64,000 bases of DNA from assembly GCF_900250115.1 (NCBI RefSeq), contig NZ_LT984804.1, positions 2,731,659 to 2,795,658 of the forward strand, in the 5' to 3' direction. The first letter of the stretch is position 1. Every line of letters begins with the position of its first letter. The notes beneath the pieces were generated by a model. The model worked only from the letters and a program-made list of their open reading frames with translations, searched no databases and was not told the DNA's origin. The translations under genes and the position numbers were made by a program. Of the stretch, positions 27,837-39,094 are shown piece by piece. The DNA comes from Cupriavidus taiwanensis. Lineage in GTDB: Bacteria; Pseudomonadota; Gammaproteobacteria; Burkholderiales; Burkholderiaceae.

Positions 27837-29314
27837 GGGATGGTCTCCGCTTGCGCCGCGGCGGGCGGCGTGTCCTTCATCGCTTCGTAGCGATGCCACA
27901 GATGGATCGCGGCGTAGGCCCGCCACGGCGCCCATTGCGCGGTGCGTTCGTGCACCGCGCGCGCGGTGCTGACGCCCAGCACCTTGCGCAGCGCATAGTC
28001 GGTGCCGGGAAAGGCATCGGGCCAGCCCAGCGCGCGCATGGCGACATACTGCGCGGTCCAGTCGCCGATGCCGTCGATCTCGCGCAACGCCGCCACCGCC
28101 TGCTCCGGCGCTGTGTGGGGGTCGAGCACCAGCGTGCCGTCGGCCACGCGGCGGGACAGCGCCTGCAGCGTGCGGGCCTTGCCCGGCGACACCCCGGCCT
28201 CGCCCAGCGCAGCCTGAGGCAATGCCGCCAGCGCGGCGGCGTTCGGGAAGGTGTAACGCAGGCCCTCCGGCGCCGCCCCGTCCAGCGCCGGCCCCGCGCG
28301 CTGCGCCAGCGCGGCCAGGATGCGCCGCGCCTGCGCCACCGAAATCACCTGCCCCACCACCGCGCGCACCGCGATCTCGAAGCCATCGACGCAGCCGGGC
28401 AGGCGCACGCCCGGCATCGCTTCGGCCAGTTCGCCCAGGTGCCGGTCCACCACGTCGGGACGGCAGCCCAGGTCGCACAGCCGGCGCACCCGGCCCAGCG
28501 CTTGCGGAATCACACGCGCGAGCGACGCCGACAGCGTCACGCGCAACACCAGCCGGCGCGGCACATGATCGATGCGCACCCAGCCGAGATGGGCGGTGCC
28601 GCCGGACTCCACGCGCAAGGTGCGCAGGTAGGCGCCGTCGCGGATGGCCTCGATGCCGTCGACCGCGCGCGTGGCGAGGAAACGCAGCCACGCTTCCCAG
28701 GCGAACGGCGGGCGGTAGCCAAGCTCGAACACCAGCTGGTCGGCCACGCCCTCGGCGGCACGCCGGCGCAGCGCCAGCGGCGTCAGGCCGTAGCGGGTCT
28801 TCAGCACATCGTTGAAGCGGCGCACGCTGCCGAAGCCCGCCGCCAGCGCCACGTCCGTCACCGGCAGCGCGGTGTCGGCCAGCAGCCGCTTGGCCAGCAG
28901 CAGCCGCTGGGTCTGCGCGTACTCCAGCACCGATACGCCGAACTGCGCATCGAACAGCCGCCGCAGGTGGCGCTCGGTCACGCCGATACGCGCCGCCAGC
29001 GCGGCCACGCTGCCGTCGGCCATGAAGCCTTCGTCGATCAGCGTGGCGGCAGCCTGCGCCAGCCGGCCGGAAATATCGGCCAGGCCATGCCCCGGCGCCA
29101 GTTCCGGGCGGCAGCGCAGGCACGGGCGGAAGCCATGCTTCTCGGCCGCGGCGGCGCTTTCATAGAACGAGCAGTTCTCGCGCTTGGGGGTGCGTACCGC
29201 GCACACGGGCCGGCAGTACACGCCCGTCGACGAGACGCCCACGAAGAAGCGCCCGTCGAAGCGGCGGTCGTGCGAGGCCACCGCCTTGTAGCAGGTATCG
29301 GGATCCAGGTTCAT
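27833..29314 (-). CDS. Ada-AlkA fusion: regulator and 3-methyladenine DNA glycosylase
   Basis: A 493-residue fusion. Residues 1-80 are an Ada zinc domain with four cysteines C34, C38, C65 and C68; the first is the expected phosphotriester methyl acceptor. Residues about 85-185 form an AraC-type helix-turn-helix. The rest is AlkA: an N-terminal subdomain and a helix-hairpin-helix GPD glycosylase (EIDGIGDWTAQYVAMRALG, then the catalytic aspartate near WPDAFPGTD). The O6-methylguanine domain of E. coli Ada is absent and is supplied by the coupled ogt gene. The fusion can thus sense alkylation, activate transcription and excise alkylated bases. Confidence 0.93.
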   Translation of the reverse strand: MNLDPDTCYKAVASHDRRFDGRFFVGVSSTGVYCRPVCAVRTPKRENCSFYESAAAAEKHGFRPCLRCRPELAPGHGLADISGRLAQAAATLIDEGFMADGSVAALAARIGVTERHLRRLFDAQFGVSVLEYAQTQRLLLAKRLLADTALPVTDVALAAGFGSVRRFNDVLKTRYGLTPLALRRRAAEGVADQLVFELGYRPPFAWEAWLRFLATRAVDGIEAIRDGAYLRTLRVESGGTAHLGWVRIDHVPRRLVLRVTLSASLARVIPQALGRVRRLCDLGCRPDVVDRHLGELAEAMPGVRLPGCVDGFEIAVRAVVGQVISVAQARRILAALAQRAGPALDGAAPEGLRYTFPNAAALAALPQAALGEAGVSPGKARTLQALSRRVADGTLVLDPHTAPEQAVAALREIDGIGDWTAQYVAMRALGWPDAFPGTDYALRKVLGVSTARAVHERTAQWAPWRAYAAIHLWHRYEAMKDTPPAAAQAETIP

Positions 29315-29433
29315 GACGGCATGCTACCGCCAGATGCCGGCGCGCATCGGCTGGTTTCGGACATTTCCCTCTGGCGCGCGGGGATCGGTTGGGGCACAGT
29401 TGCCCTGCTCTTATCCTTGCCATCGGAGAATTC

Positions 29434-32271
<2,838 letters not shown>

Positions 32272-32372
32272 CATGCGCCTGACATAGATCTGCAACCATA
32301 CTCGCCGGGCGGTGGCGCCATCCGCGAGCGCAGGCAACGCGGCGCCAGGGCCTTGCCCCGACCCCGGGTTGA

Positions 32373-32388
32373 CTGTATATTCGTACAG
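32373..32388. promoter_or_regulatory. LexA-type SOS box
   Basis: CTGTATATTCGTACAG fits the CTGT-N8-ACAG pattern used by LexA in beta- and gammaproteobacteria, with the AT-rich centre typical of strong boxes. It overlaps a TTGACT at 32369-32374 and lies just before TATAAG at 32389-32394. Binding would block this promoter. Confidence 0.65.
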
Positions 32389-32412
32389 TATAAGTCGATA
32401 CAAGAGGTGTGG

Positions 32413-32787
32413 ATGTCAATCGTGCGAGCTGGCAGCAAGGCAGAAGCGCTCAGGCTTCTGTCCTCGGAAGGCGTGCTGGCGCTTGAGCTGGACTACGAGA
32501 CCGGCTGGCAGGACGCCGTCGAACTCGGCAGGCTCGGAGAAAAGCGCGGTATCAAGGTGCAGTACCGCGGACAAGAAAGCATCGCCGTCCGTTCCCGCGA
32601 AGCCCTGATCGAAGGGCTGGCCAAACCCAAGGCCACATTCCGTCAACGCAATCTCTATTGCCAGTTCGATCTCGGCACGCTGGCGGACCATGAACTGCTC
32701 GACCTCGAAGCCAAGGCCACGCGGCTCGGGGACTATATTCTCGCCGGCCACCTGCTGCGCGAGGTGGATGGAGTGTGGCCGCAATAA
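32413..32787 (+). CDS. hypothetical protein, probably SOS-regulated
   Basis: A 124-residue soluble protein that I do not recognise. It is basic at the start (SIVRAGSKAEALRLLSS) and mixed charged afterwards, with no signal peptide and no membrane helix. The ATG at 32413 is preceded by AGAGGTG. A LexA-type box 25-40 bases upstream of the start suggests DNA-damage induction. It is followed by a hairpin shared with the convergent gene. Confidence 0.75.
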   Translation: MSIVRAGSKAEALRLLSSEGVLALELDYETGWQDAVELGRLGEKRGIKVQYRGQESIAVRSREALIEGLAKPKATFRQRNLYCQFDLGTLADHELLDLEAKATRLGDYILAGHLLREVDGVWPQ

Positions 32788-32813
32788 GCGGCCTGCGTTC
32801 ACCAGAAAATAAA

Positions 32814-32836
32814 GAAGCCGCCCTGCGGGCGGCTTC
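32814..32836 (-). terminator. terminator between convergent genes
   Basis: A perfect 10-bp stem (32814-32823 with 32827-32836) has a TGC loop. On the minus strand it is followed by TTTATTTT, so it serves the leftward DGQHR-like gene best. Confidence 0.8.
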
Positions 32837-32866
32837 GATTACGTTACGTTGCGCCGGTCATGCCGA

Positions 32867-33439
32867 TCAATGCCAGACCCGCGTCGCGTTGGCCCAGCGC
32901 GCCGCGCTTGACTGCGCCACCGGCGCGTCGATGAGCGCGTTGGCGGCATCGTCCGCCGGCGCCGCCGCGGCGGCCTCCAGCGCGGTGCGCCACAGCACCG
33001 CCGACACCAGCGTCTTGCACTGGCGGCGCTCGCCATGCGCCAGCGCCAGCAGGCGCTCATAGCCGTCGATCACGATCAGGCGGTCGCCATGGCGCGGCTG
33101 CAGCGTGAGCGTGAACAGGTGGTCGCACTCGCATTGCATGCGGCCGCCGCTGACCGCCACCACGATGGCGCCGGGCAACGCGACGCCGCTGCCCTGCACC
33201 TCGGCGCGCAGCCGCGCCAGGTGCCCCTGCACGCGCGGGTCCGGGGTGGCGCCGGCGCTGGGCGCCAGCTGTGCCGGCAGCGCGGAGAGTGCCATCAGCT
33301 CGGCGGGCGACACCGCCAGCGTGTACGCCTGCAGCGTCGGGCGATAAGTCGCCACCACCGCGCGCAGCCGGTGCGGCGCGCTGTCATCATGTCCGGCCTG
33401 CGGCGCACCGTCGCGCCCGCGGTATTGCATCGTGTCCAT
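32867..33439 (-). CDS. small DGQHR-like protein
   Basis: A 190-residue protein resembling the core of DGQHR/ParB-fold proteins such as DndB. GAIVVAVSGG at about 90 is followed by DRLIVIDGYERLLALAHGER (119-138), where the usual IDGQHR is changed to IDGYER. The rest of a DndB-length protein is missing. AGGAG 5 bases before the ATG at 33439 sets the start. No dnd, phosphorothioate or restriction genes are near. The assignment rests on one motif, so function is unknown. Confidence 0.6.
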   Translation of the reverse strand: MDTMQYRGRDGAPQAGHDDSAPHRLRAVVATYRPTLQAYTLAVSPAELMALSALPAQLAPSAGATPDPRVQGHLARLRAEVQGSGVALPGAIVVAVSGGRMQCECDHLFTLTLQPRHGDRLIVIDGYERLLALAHGERRQCKTLVSAVLWRTALEAAAAAPADDAANALIDAPVAQSSAARWANATRVWH

Positions 33440-33469
33440 GTCGACTCCTGCCACGCGGGCGGTTCGGGG

Positions 33470-34627
33470 TCAGTCGCGCAGCAGGTGCTTGGCGATGATC
33501 ATCTGCTGGATCTGCGTGGTGCCCTCGTACAGGCGCAGCAGGCGCACATCGCGGTAGAAGCGTTCGGCCTTGTATTCGGCGATATAGCCGGCGCCGCCAT
33601 GGATCTGCACCGCGCGGTCGGCGACGCGGCCGACCATCTCGGTACAGAACATCTTGGTGCAGGAGGCCAGCATGCTGACTTCCGGATCGCTCTTGCCGGC
33701 GGGCTTGGCGTCATAGCGCTGGGCGCAGTCGCGCACCATCGACAGGCCCGCGTAGAGCTCGGCCTGGCTGTCGGCCAGCATCGCCTGGATCAGCTGGAAG
33801 TCGCCGATCGGGCGGCCGAACTGCTTGCGCTCCCTGGCGTACGCCACGGCATCGGTGATCAGCCGGTGCGCCATGCCGCAGGCCAGCGCCGACAGGTGCA
33901 GGCGGCCGCGGTCCAGCACCTTCATGGCGGTCTTGAAGCCCACGCCCGGCACGCCGCCGATGATGTTGGCGGCCGGCACGCGCACGTTTTCCAGCACCAC
34001 GTCGCAGGTCTTGGTGCCGCGCTGGCCCATCTTCTTGTCGGGCTTGCCCAGCGAGATGCCCGGGGTGTCGGCCGGCACGATGAACGACGAGATGCCGGCG
34101 GCGCCCGGGCCGCCGGTGCGCGCCATCAGCGTAAAGGCGCCCGCGCGCGGCGCATTGGTGATGAAGCGCTTGGTGCCATTGATGACGTAGTGGTCGCCGT
34201 CCAGTTCCGCCCTGGTCTGCAGCGAGGCCGCATCCGAACCTGCGTTGGGCTCGGTCAGCGCGAACGAGATGATCATCTCGCCGCTGGCGATGCGCGGCAG
34301 GTACTGCTGCTTCTGTTCCTCGGTGCCATCCATCAGGATGCCCTGCGAGCCGATGCCGACGTTGGTGCCGAAGACCGAGCGAAAAGCGAACGCGGTATGG
34401 CCGAGGTCGTAGACCACATCGCATTCCTGCGACATCGACAGGCCGATGCCGCCGTAGTTCTCGGGGATGGAGATGCCGAACAGCCCCATCTCCTTCATGT
34501 CGGCGACGATGTCGGCGGGCACGTCGTCGGTTTCCTCCAGCGTGTCTTCGGCGGGCTTCAGGCGTTCGTCGATGAAGCGCTGCACCGAGGCGCGCAGCAG
34601 GGCAAAGGATTCTTGGTCTAGGGCCAT
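33470..34627 (-). CDS. acyl-CoA dehydrogenase
   Basis: A 385-residue flavoenzyme that oxidises acyl-CoA to enoyl-CoA. Signature segments are EPNAGSDAASLQTRA (substrate and flavin loop), the FGRPIGDFQLIQAMLAD helix and the C-terminal GGAGYIAEYKAERFYRDVR. The catalytic glutamate is expected in the final AEYKAERFYRD to LYEGTTQIQ region, with E of YEGT the usual base. It is transcribed leftward from a promoter region with two TTTGACAATCC repeats. Chain-length preference is unknown. Confidence 0.93.
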   Translation of the reverse strand: MALDQESFALLRASVQRFIDERLKPAEDTLEETDDVPADIVADMKEMGLFGISIPENYGGIGLSMSQECDVVYDLGHTAFAFRSVFGTNVGIGSQGILMDGTEEQKQQYLPRIASGEMIISFALTEPNAGSDAASLQTRAELDGDHYVINGTKRFITNAPRAGAFTLMARTGGPGAAGISSFIVPADTPGISLGKPDKKMGQRGTKTCDVVLENVRVPAANIIGGVPGVGFKTAMKVLDRGRLHLSALACGMAHRLITDAVAYARERKQFGRPIGDFQLIQAMLADSQAELYAGLSMVRDCAQRYDAKPAGKSDPEVSMLASCTKMFCTEMVGRVADRAVQIHGGAGYIAEYKAERFYRDVRLLRLYEGTTQIQQMIIAKHLLRD

Positions 34628-34688
34628 GGTGATTCTCCGGTCAAGCCAGTATGTCAGTCTGGCCGCCTATGGTACGCCGGTGGCGCGT

Positions 34689-34740
34689 TTTGACAATCCA
34701 TTGGATCTTGGACAGAAGCGTCAGCGAAATTTGACAATCC
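34689..34740. promoter_or_regulatory. direct repeat TTTGACAATCC upstream of acyl-CoA dehydrogenase
   Basis: The identical 11-mer TTTGACAATCC occurs at 34689-34699 and 34730-34740, 41 bases (about four helical turns) apart. It begins about 60 bases upstream of the leftward start codon. It resembles the first half-site TTTGACGATCC of the operator at 4014. Confidence 0.4.
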
Positions 34741-34752
34741 GCACCCCGGCCC

Positions 34753-36534
34753 TCACGTGACGGACAGCAAGCCCGTCATGCCGATGCCCAGCGCCGCCAG
34801 CGCATCGCCCGCAATCAGCCCCCCGCCAAGCAGCGACGCAGTGTTCATGTCGCGCGGCAAGCCTTGCCGGCGTGCCCCGCGCGCGCCGGCCACCGCGCCC
34901 AGGCTGGCCAGCACACCGCCCGCCGCCATCCATGCCGCCGCCGCCAGGTTGACGAAGCCGCCGAACGACGACGCATAGGGCGAAGGCAGAAGCACGGCAT
35001 CGAGCATGAAATCCGCCGCCTGCCCGCGCCGTCCGGAGCGCGCAAAGCGCTGCCACGCGGGATGGCCGAGGATGGCGCGGCGCAGCAGCGCCGTGGCCAG
35101 CCCGATTACCAGCCCCGCCGCGACCGCCAGGTACTGGCCGGCACGGTCCTGCGACAGGCCATGGAGCACCCCCACGATCTTGTAGGTCATGGCCGAGGTC
35201 CAGCGCGCCGGCTGCTGCTCCGCCGGCAGGCTGGTCTGGTCCAGCGCCAGCACCGGATAGGCCTGCAGGAACAGCCGCGCCATCGCCACCGCGACCAGTG
35301 CGCCGACCACGATGCCCGCCACCTGGTAGCCGAACTGCACCATGCGGTCGCTGCCCAGGCGCCAGCCGGTGGAGCGGTCCTGCTGCATGTCGCTCGCTTC
35401 GGCCGTGGCCACCAATAGCACCGTGGCGGCGATCAGCCCGACCTGCGGCGCGCGCAGGCCGGCGGCCGCCATCAGGATCACCGACAGCACGAACGCCGAT
35501 GAAATCGGATTCTGGTCGACCATGCCGACCGAGATGCCGTTGACCAGCGCGAACACCAGCGCCAGCAGCACGGCAATCAGCTGGAACGCCAGCGGCTGCC
35601 CGAACCACATCACGCCCGCCGCCACCGTGGCCACCGCCCACAGCAGCGCCCAGGCCGCCACCCAGCCCATGGCCGGCCCGCGCCGCGGCGCGTTCGCGTG
35701 CGGCTGGCGCCGCCCCCGCCAGCGCCGCCAGGCCTGCGCCAGCAACTGCGCCAGGTCGACCACGGCCGCGCCCATGATCATGCCCAGCGCCACCAGGAAG
35801 GTGGCCTTGCGGTACGGCTCGCCCGGCGCGAGCCAGCCGGCGTCGACGAACCACGGCGTCATGGCCCAGCCCGCCAGCCCGCCCACCAGCGCGGCAACGC
35901 CCACGCGCGCGCCGACGATCATGCCCGCGCCGAAGGTTGCCGCCGACAGGTCCAGCGCAGCCAGCCACGGCACGCGCCCGGCTCCCAGCCCGCTGGCCAG
36001 GCCCAGCGCCATGCCGCCGCCAAGCCGCGCCACCGAGCGCCGCAACAGCGTCGGATCGGTCAGCGCGCGCAGGATGTTGGCCACCGCCAGCCCCGAGGGA
36101 AAGGTCAGCTGCATGCGGTCCACCAGCAGCGGCGTGTACAGCATGCCCACGCCCACCCCGAACATGCCGATGCACAGCAGGTACAGCACCAGCTGCCACA
36201 GCGGCGGCTGGGCCATGCCCAGCCACGCCATCGCCTGCAGCACCACCGCCATGCCGCCCATGCCCGCCACCGACGCCGCCGCGGTCTGGATGTAGTTGGC
36301 GCCATGGCGGCCGGACGCACCATAGCCGGCCGTCACCACCGAGCCCAGGATGCCCGCCAGCACCTGCCCGCCGACAAAGAAGCCCAGCGAGAAATTCATG
36401 TACGCCGCGGCGACCCCGCCCAGCGGACCCAGCACCAGCATGCCGGCCGCGCCCAGCAGCAGGTGGTATTGCCAGCTGCCTGGCGATGGCAGCCAGGCCG
36501 CGCGCGGCGCGGCATCGGTCGGCAGGATGGGCAT
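34753..36534 (-). CDS. OPT-family transporter
   Basis: A 593-residue membrane protein with about fourteen hydrophobic helices. RHGANYIQTAAASVAGMGGM and TFPSGLAVANILRAL are the recognisable oligopeptide-transporter (OPT/YSL) blocks. Bacterial members probably import peptides or metal chelates. The start at 36534 gives a short soluble N-terminus before the first helix; longer frames lack a clear ribosome site. It is divergent from the monooxygenase operon. Confidence 0.82.
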   Translation of the reverse strand: MPILPTDAAPRAAWLPSPGSWQYHLLLGAAGMLVLGPLGGVAAAYMNFSLGFFVGGQVLAGILGSVVTAGYGASGRHGANYIQTAAASVAGMGGMAVVLQAMAWLGMAQPPLWQLVLYLLCIGMFGVGVGMLYTPLLVDRMQLTFPSGLAVANILRALTDPTLLRRSVARLGGGMALGLASGLGAGRVPWLAALDLSAATFGAGMIVGARVGVAALVGGLAGWAMTPWFVDAGWLAPGEPYRKATFLVALGMIMGAAVVDLAQLLAQAWRRWRGRRQPHANAPRRGPAMGWVAAWALLWAVATVAAGVMWFGQPLAFQLIAVLLALVFALVNGISVGMVDQNPISSAFVLSVILMAAAGLRAPQVGLIAATVLLVATAEASDMQQDRSTGWRLGSDRMVQFGYQVAGIVVGALVAVAMARLFLQAYPVLALDQTSLPAEQQPARWTSAMTYKIVGVLHGLSQDRAGQYLAVAAGLVIGLATALLRRAILGHPAWQRFARSGRRGQAADFMLDAVLLPSPYASSFGGFVNLAAAAWMAAGGVLASLGAVAGARGARRQGLPRDMNTASLLGGGLIAGDALAALGIGMTGLLSVT

Positions 36535-36661
36535 GGCGCGGCGCTTGGAGCGAAACAGTGTGCCTGCTGCGAAGCATAGGCGACGACCGGGGCCGCGGTG
36601 GCTGCGGCGGCTGTGCGTGGCCGCAGGCACGGCGCCGTCCGACGGGGTTTACACTAGTTTC

Positions 36662-36694
36662 GTGCGCAACCATATCGCCGATATAGTTGCGCAC
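36662..36694. promoter_or_regulatory. 33-bp near-perfect palindrome, probable MarR operator
   Basis: GTGCGCAAC at 36662-36670 and its complement GTTGCGCAC at 36686-36694 flank a centre that is itself almost symmetric (ATATCG/CGATAT). It ends 8 bases before the first ATG of the monooxygenase gene, so binding would block that transcript. The third gene of the operon encodes a MarR protein, the likely ligand. Confidence 0.65.
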
Positions 36695-36702
36695 ACAACT
36701 AC

Positions 36703-38403
36703 ATGAGCAAGCCCATGCCACATCTCCACGCACCTCAACTGCCGGTGCCGCCCGCGCCACCACCCGAATCCTCCCGCCCCTGGCCGCAGCGCATCCCCGT
36801 GCTGATCGCCGGCGGCGGCCCGGTTGGCCTGACCCTGGCCGCGCTGCTGGCGCGCCAGGGCATCGCCGCGCTGGTGGTCGAAGCCGACCATGGTTACTGC
36901 GCCGGCAGCCGCGCGATCTGCATGGCGCGGCGCTCGCTGGAAATCCTGGGGTGGGCGGGCGCCGACCGGGCCACCGTCGCCACCGGCCTGCCCTGGGTCG
37001 GCGGGCGCAGCTACTACCGTGACACGCAAGTGCTGCACTTCCACATGTCGAGCGAGCCGGGCGAGCGCTTTGCGCCGATGGTCAATATCCAGCAGTACTA
37101 CCTGGAAGCCTTCGCCCACGATGCCGCGCTGCGCGGCGCGGTGCCCGCCGACGTGCGCTTCGGTGCGCGCCTGCGGGCGCTGCGCCAGCACCCCGGCGGC
37201 GTGGTGGCCGAGATCGAGACCGGCGACGGCGCGGTGGAAGTCGATGCGCAATGGCTGGTGGCTTGCGACGGCGGCCGCAGCACGGTGCGCGAGCAGCTTG
37301 GCCTGCGCATGGAAGGCACGCAGTACGAAGGCCGCTACGTGATCGTCGATATCGTGCAGCAGACGCGGCGCGAAGTGGAGCGGCTGGCCTGGTTCGATCC
37401 GCCCTCCAATCCCGGCTCGACCCTGCTGATGCACCGGCAGCCCGACGACGTCTGGCGCATCGACTACCAGATCCGCGACGACGAAGACCCCGACGAGGCG
37501 GTCAGGCCCGAGAACGTGCTGCCGCGCGTGCAGAGCCACCTCGACATGATCGGCGAGACCGAGCCGTGGCGGCCGCTGTGGATTTCGATGTACAACGCCA
37601 AGTGCCTGACCCTGCAGGATTACCGCCATGGCCGCGTGCTGTTCGCCGGCGACGCCGCCCACCTGGTGCCGATCTTTGGCGTGCGCGGGCTCAATTCAGG
37701 ACTGGACGATGCCGGCAACCTGGCGTGGAAGCTGGCCTGGGTGCTGCGGGGCCAGGCCGGCGACAGCCTGCTCGATTCCTACTCCGCCGAACGCCTGCAC
37801 GCCACGCGCCAGAACCTTGCCTATGGCGCCAAGAGCACCGAGTTCATGGCGCCGCCCGACTTCGCCTTCAAGCTGATGCGCGAGGCCACGTTGCGGCTGG
37901 CGCTGTCCGAGCCGGCGGTGCGCTCGCTGATCAATCCGCGGCAGTCCGCGCCAGTTGCGTATGCCGATTCCCCGCTGAACGGTCCGAGCGACTTCGGCGC
38001 CGACTGCCCGCGCGCCGCGCCCGGCGTGCCGGCGCCCGAGATGCGCGTGGACGGCCCGCACGGCATCCGGCATCTGACGCAATGTTTCGGGCAGCGCTTC
38101 ACGCTGCTCTGGTTCGGCCATGGCGCCGATCGCTCGGCGCTGCCCGAACCGCTGGCCGCGCTCGCGCGGGAACATCCACAAGCGCTGCACGCGTACCAGG
38201 TGGTCACCGGCGCCCCGGCCGGCGCCACCGCGCTGGCCGATGTCGACGGCCAGGCCAGCGCCCGCTACGGCGCCCGCCCCGGCACCCTGTACCTGATCCG
38301 TCCCGACGGCTACGTGCTGGCACGCTGGCGCGAACCGTCCTGGGAAGCCGTGCGCGCCATCCTCGTCCCCTTGCTGCAAACCGGAGCCCGCCATGCAAGC
38401 TGA
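36703..38403 (+). CDS. flavin-dependent aromatic monooxygenase (PHBH/MhpA fold)
   Basis: A 566-residue group A flavoprotein hydroxylase. The FAD fold is IAGGGPVGLTLAALLARQG near residue 35, the NADPH/FAD motif is VACDGGRSTVREQLG near 186, and the second FAD motif is GRVLFAGDAAHLVPIFGVRG near 310. A C-terminal thioredoxin-like domain, as in phenol hydroxylases and MhpA, fills the last 150 residues. ATGs at 36703 and 36715 are both possible starts. It is followed without a gap by DUF2783 and MarR genes. The aromatic substrate cannot be named. Confidence 0.88.
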   Translation: MSKPMPHLHAPQLPVPPAPPPESSRPWPQRIPVLIAGGGPVGLTLAALLARQGIAALVVEADHGYCAGSRAICMARRSLEILGWAGADRATVATGLPWVGGRSYYRDTQVLHFHMSSEPGERFAPMVNIQQYYLEAFAHDAALRGAVPADVRFGARLRALRQHPGGVVAEIETGDGAVEVDAQWLVACDGGRSTVREQLGLRMEGTQYEGRYVIVDIVQQTRREVERLAWFDPPSNPGSTLLMHRQPDDVWRIDYQIRDDEDPDEAVRPENVLPRVQSHLDMIGETEPWRPLWISMYNAKCLTLQDYRHGRVLFAGDAAHLVPIFGVRGLNSGLDDAGNLAWKLAWVLRGQAGDSLLDSYSAERLHATRQNLAYGAKSTEFMAPPDFAFKLMREATLRLALSEPAVRSLINPRQSAPVAYADSPLNGPSDFGADCPRAAPGVPAPEMRVDGPHGIRHLTQCFGQRFTLLWFGHGADRSALPEPLAALAREHPQALHAYQVVTGAPAGATALADVDGQASARYGARPGTLYLIRPDGYVLARWREPSWEAVRAILVPLLQTGARHAS

Positions 38404-38620
38404 AAACCTCGACATCGCCTATACCCGGCTGTGCGAAGCCATGGGACGCATCGGCGAGGCCCGCGCGCCGCTGCTGCTGGCGATGGTGTGCCTGGGCCTG
38501 ATGAGCCGGCAGCAAGCGCTGGCGCCGGTGCTGGCGTTGATCGACGAGGCCGAGGCGCGCAGCCAGCCTTCCGGCACCGGGGACTCTACAATGCCGACGC
38601 CCGACCCGGAAACGCCATGA
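38393..38620 (+). CDS. DUF2783 domain protein
   Basis: A 75-residue helical protein (AENLDIAYTRLCEAMGRIGE onward) of the DUF2783 family. Its start overlaps the end of the monooxygenase gene by 11 bases and its stop overlaps the MarR start in ATGA, so it is tightly coupled to both. From general familiarity, such small proteins often accompany flavin monooxygenases. Its role is unknown. Confidence 0.8.
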   Translation: MQAENLDIAYTRLCEAMGRIGEARAPLLLAMVCLGLMSRQQALAPVLALIDEAEARSQPSGTGDSTMPTPDPETP

Positions 38621-39090
38621 AGCCACTGCCACGCCTCGAACAGTTCCTGACCTACCGCCTGCACCAGGTCAACAAGCTCAGCGACAAGGACAGCGCCGCC
38701 GCCTACCTGGCGCAATGCGGGCTGCTGCTCAGCGAGGGCCGCTGCCTGGCGGCGATCGGCGCCTTCGCGCCGTTGTCGGTCAACGCCCTGGCGCAGCGCG
38801 CCAACCTGACCAAGGGCCAGGCCAGCCGCTCGGCGCAGGCGCTGGTGGAGCGCGGGCTGGTCAGCAAGGAAGCCAGCGCGGCCGACGGGCGCGGCGTGGT
38901 GCTGTCGCTGACCGCGCAGGGCAAGCCGCTGTACCGGCAGGCAATCGCCATGATCGCCAGGCGCAACGGCGAGATCTTCGGTTGCCTGAGCGAGGCCGAA
39001 CAGGTGTTGCTGGGCAGCCTGCTCGACCGGCTGGTGGCGCACGCCGGCCAGCAGGACGGGGACGGCCCCGCCGGCGACACGGACGCCTGA
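38617..39090 (+). CDS. MarR-family transcriptional regulator
   Basis: A 157-residue winged-helix repressor: LSVNALAQRANLTKGQASRS is the recognition region and EASAADGRGVVLSLTAQG the wing. As the last gene of the monooxygenase operon it probably represses its own operon through the 36662-36694 palindrome, with the aromatic substrate or product as inducer. Confidence 0.87.
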   Translation: MKPLPRLEQFLTYRLHQVNKLSDKDSAAAYLAQCGLLLSEGRCLAAIGAFAPLSVNALAQRANLTKGQASRSAQALVERGLVSKEASAADGRGVVLSLTAQGKPLYRQAIAMIARRNGEIFGCLSEAEQVLLGSLLDRLVAHAGQQDGDGPAGDTDA

Positions 39091-39094
39091 GCGC

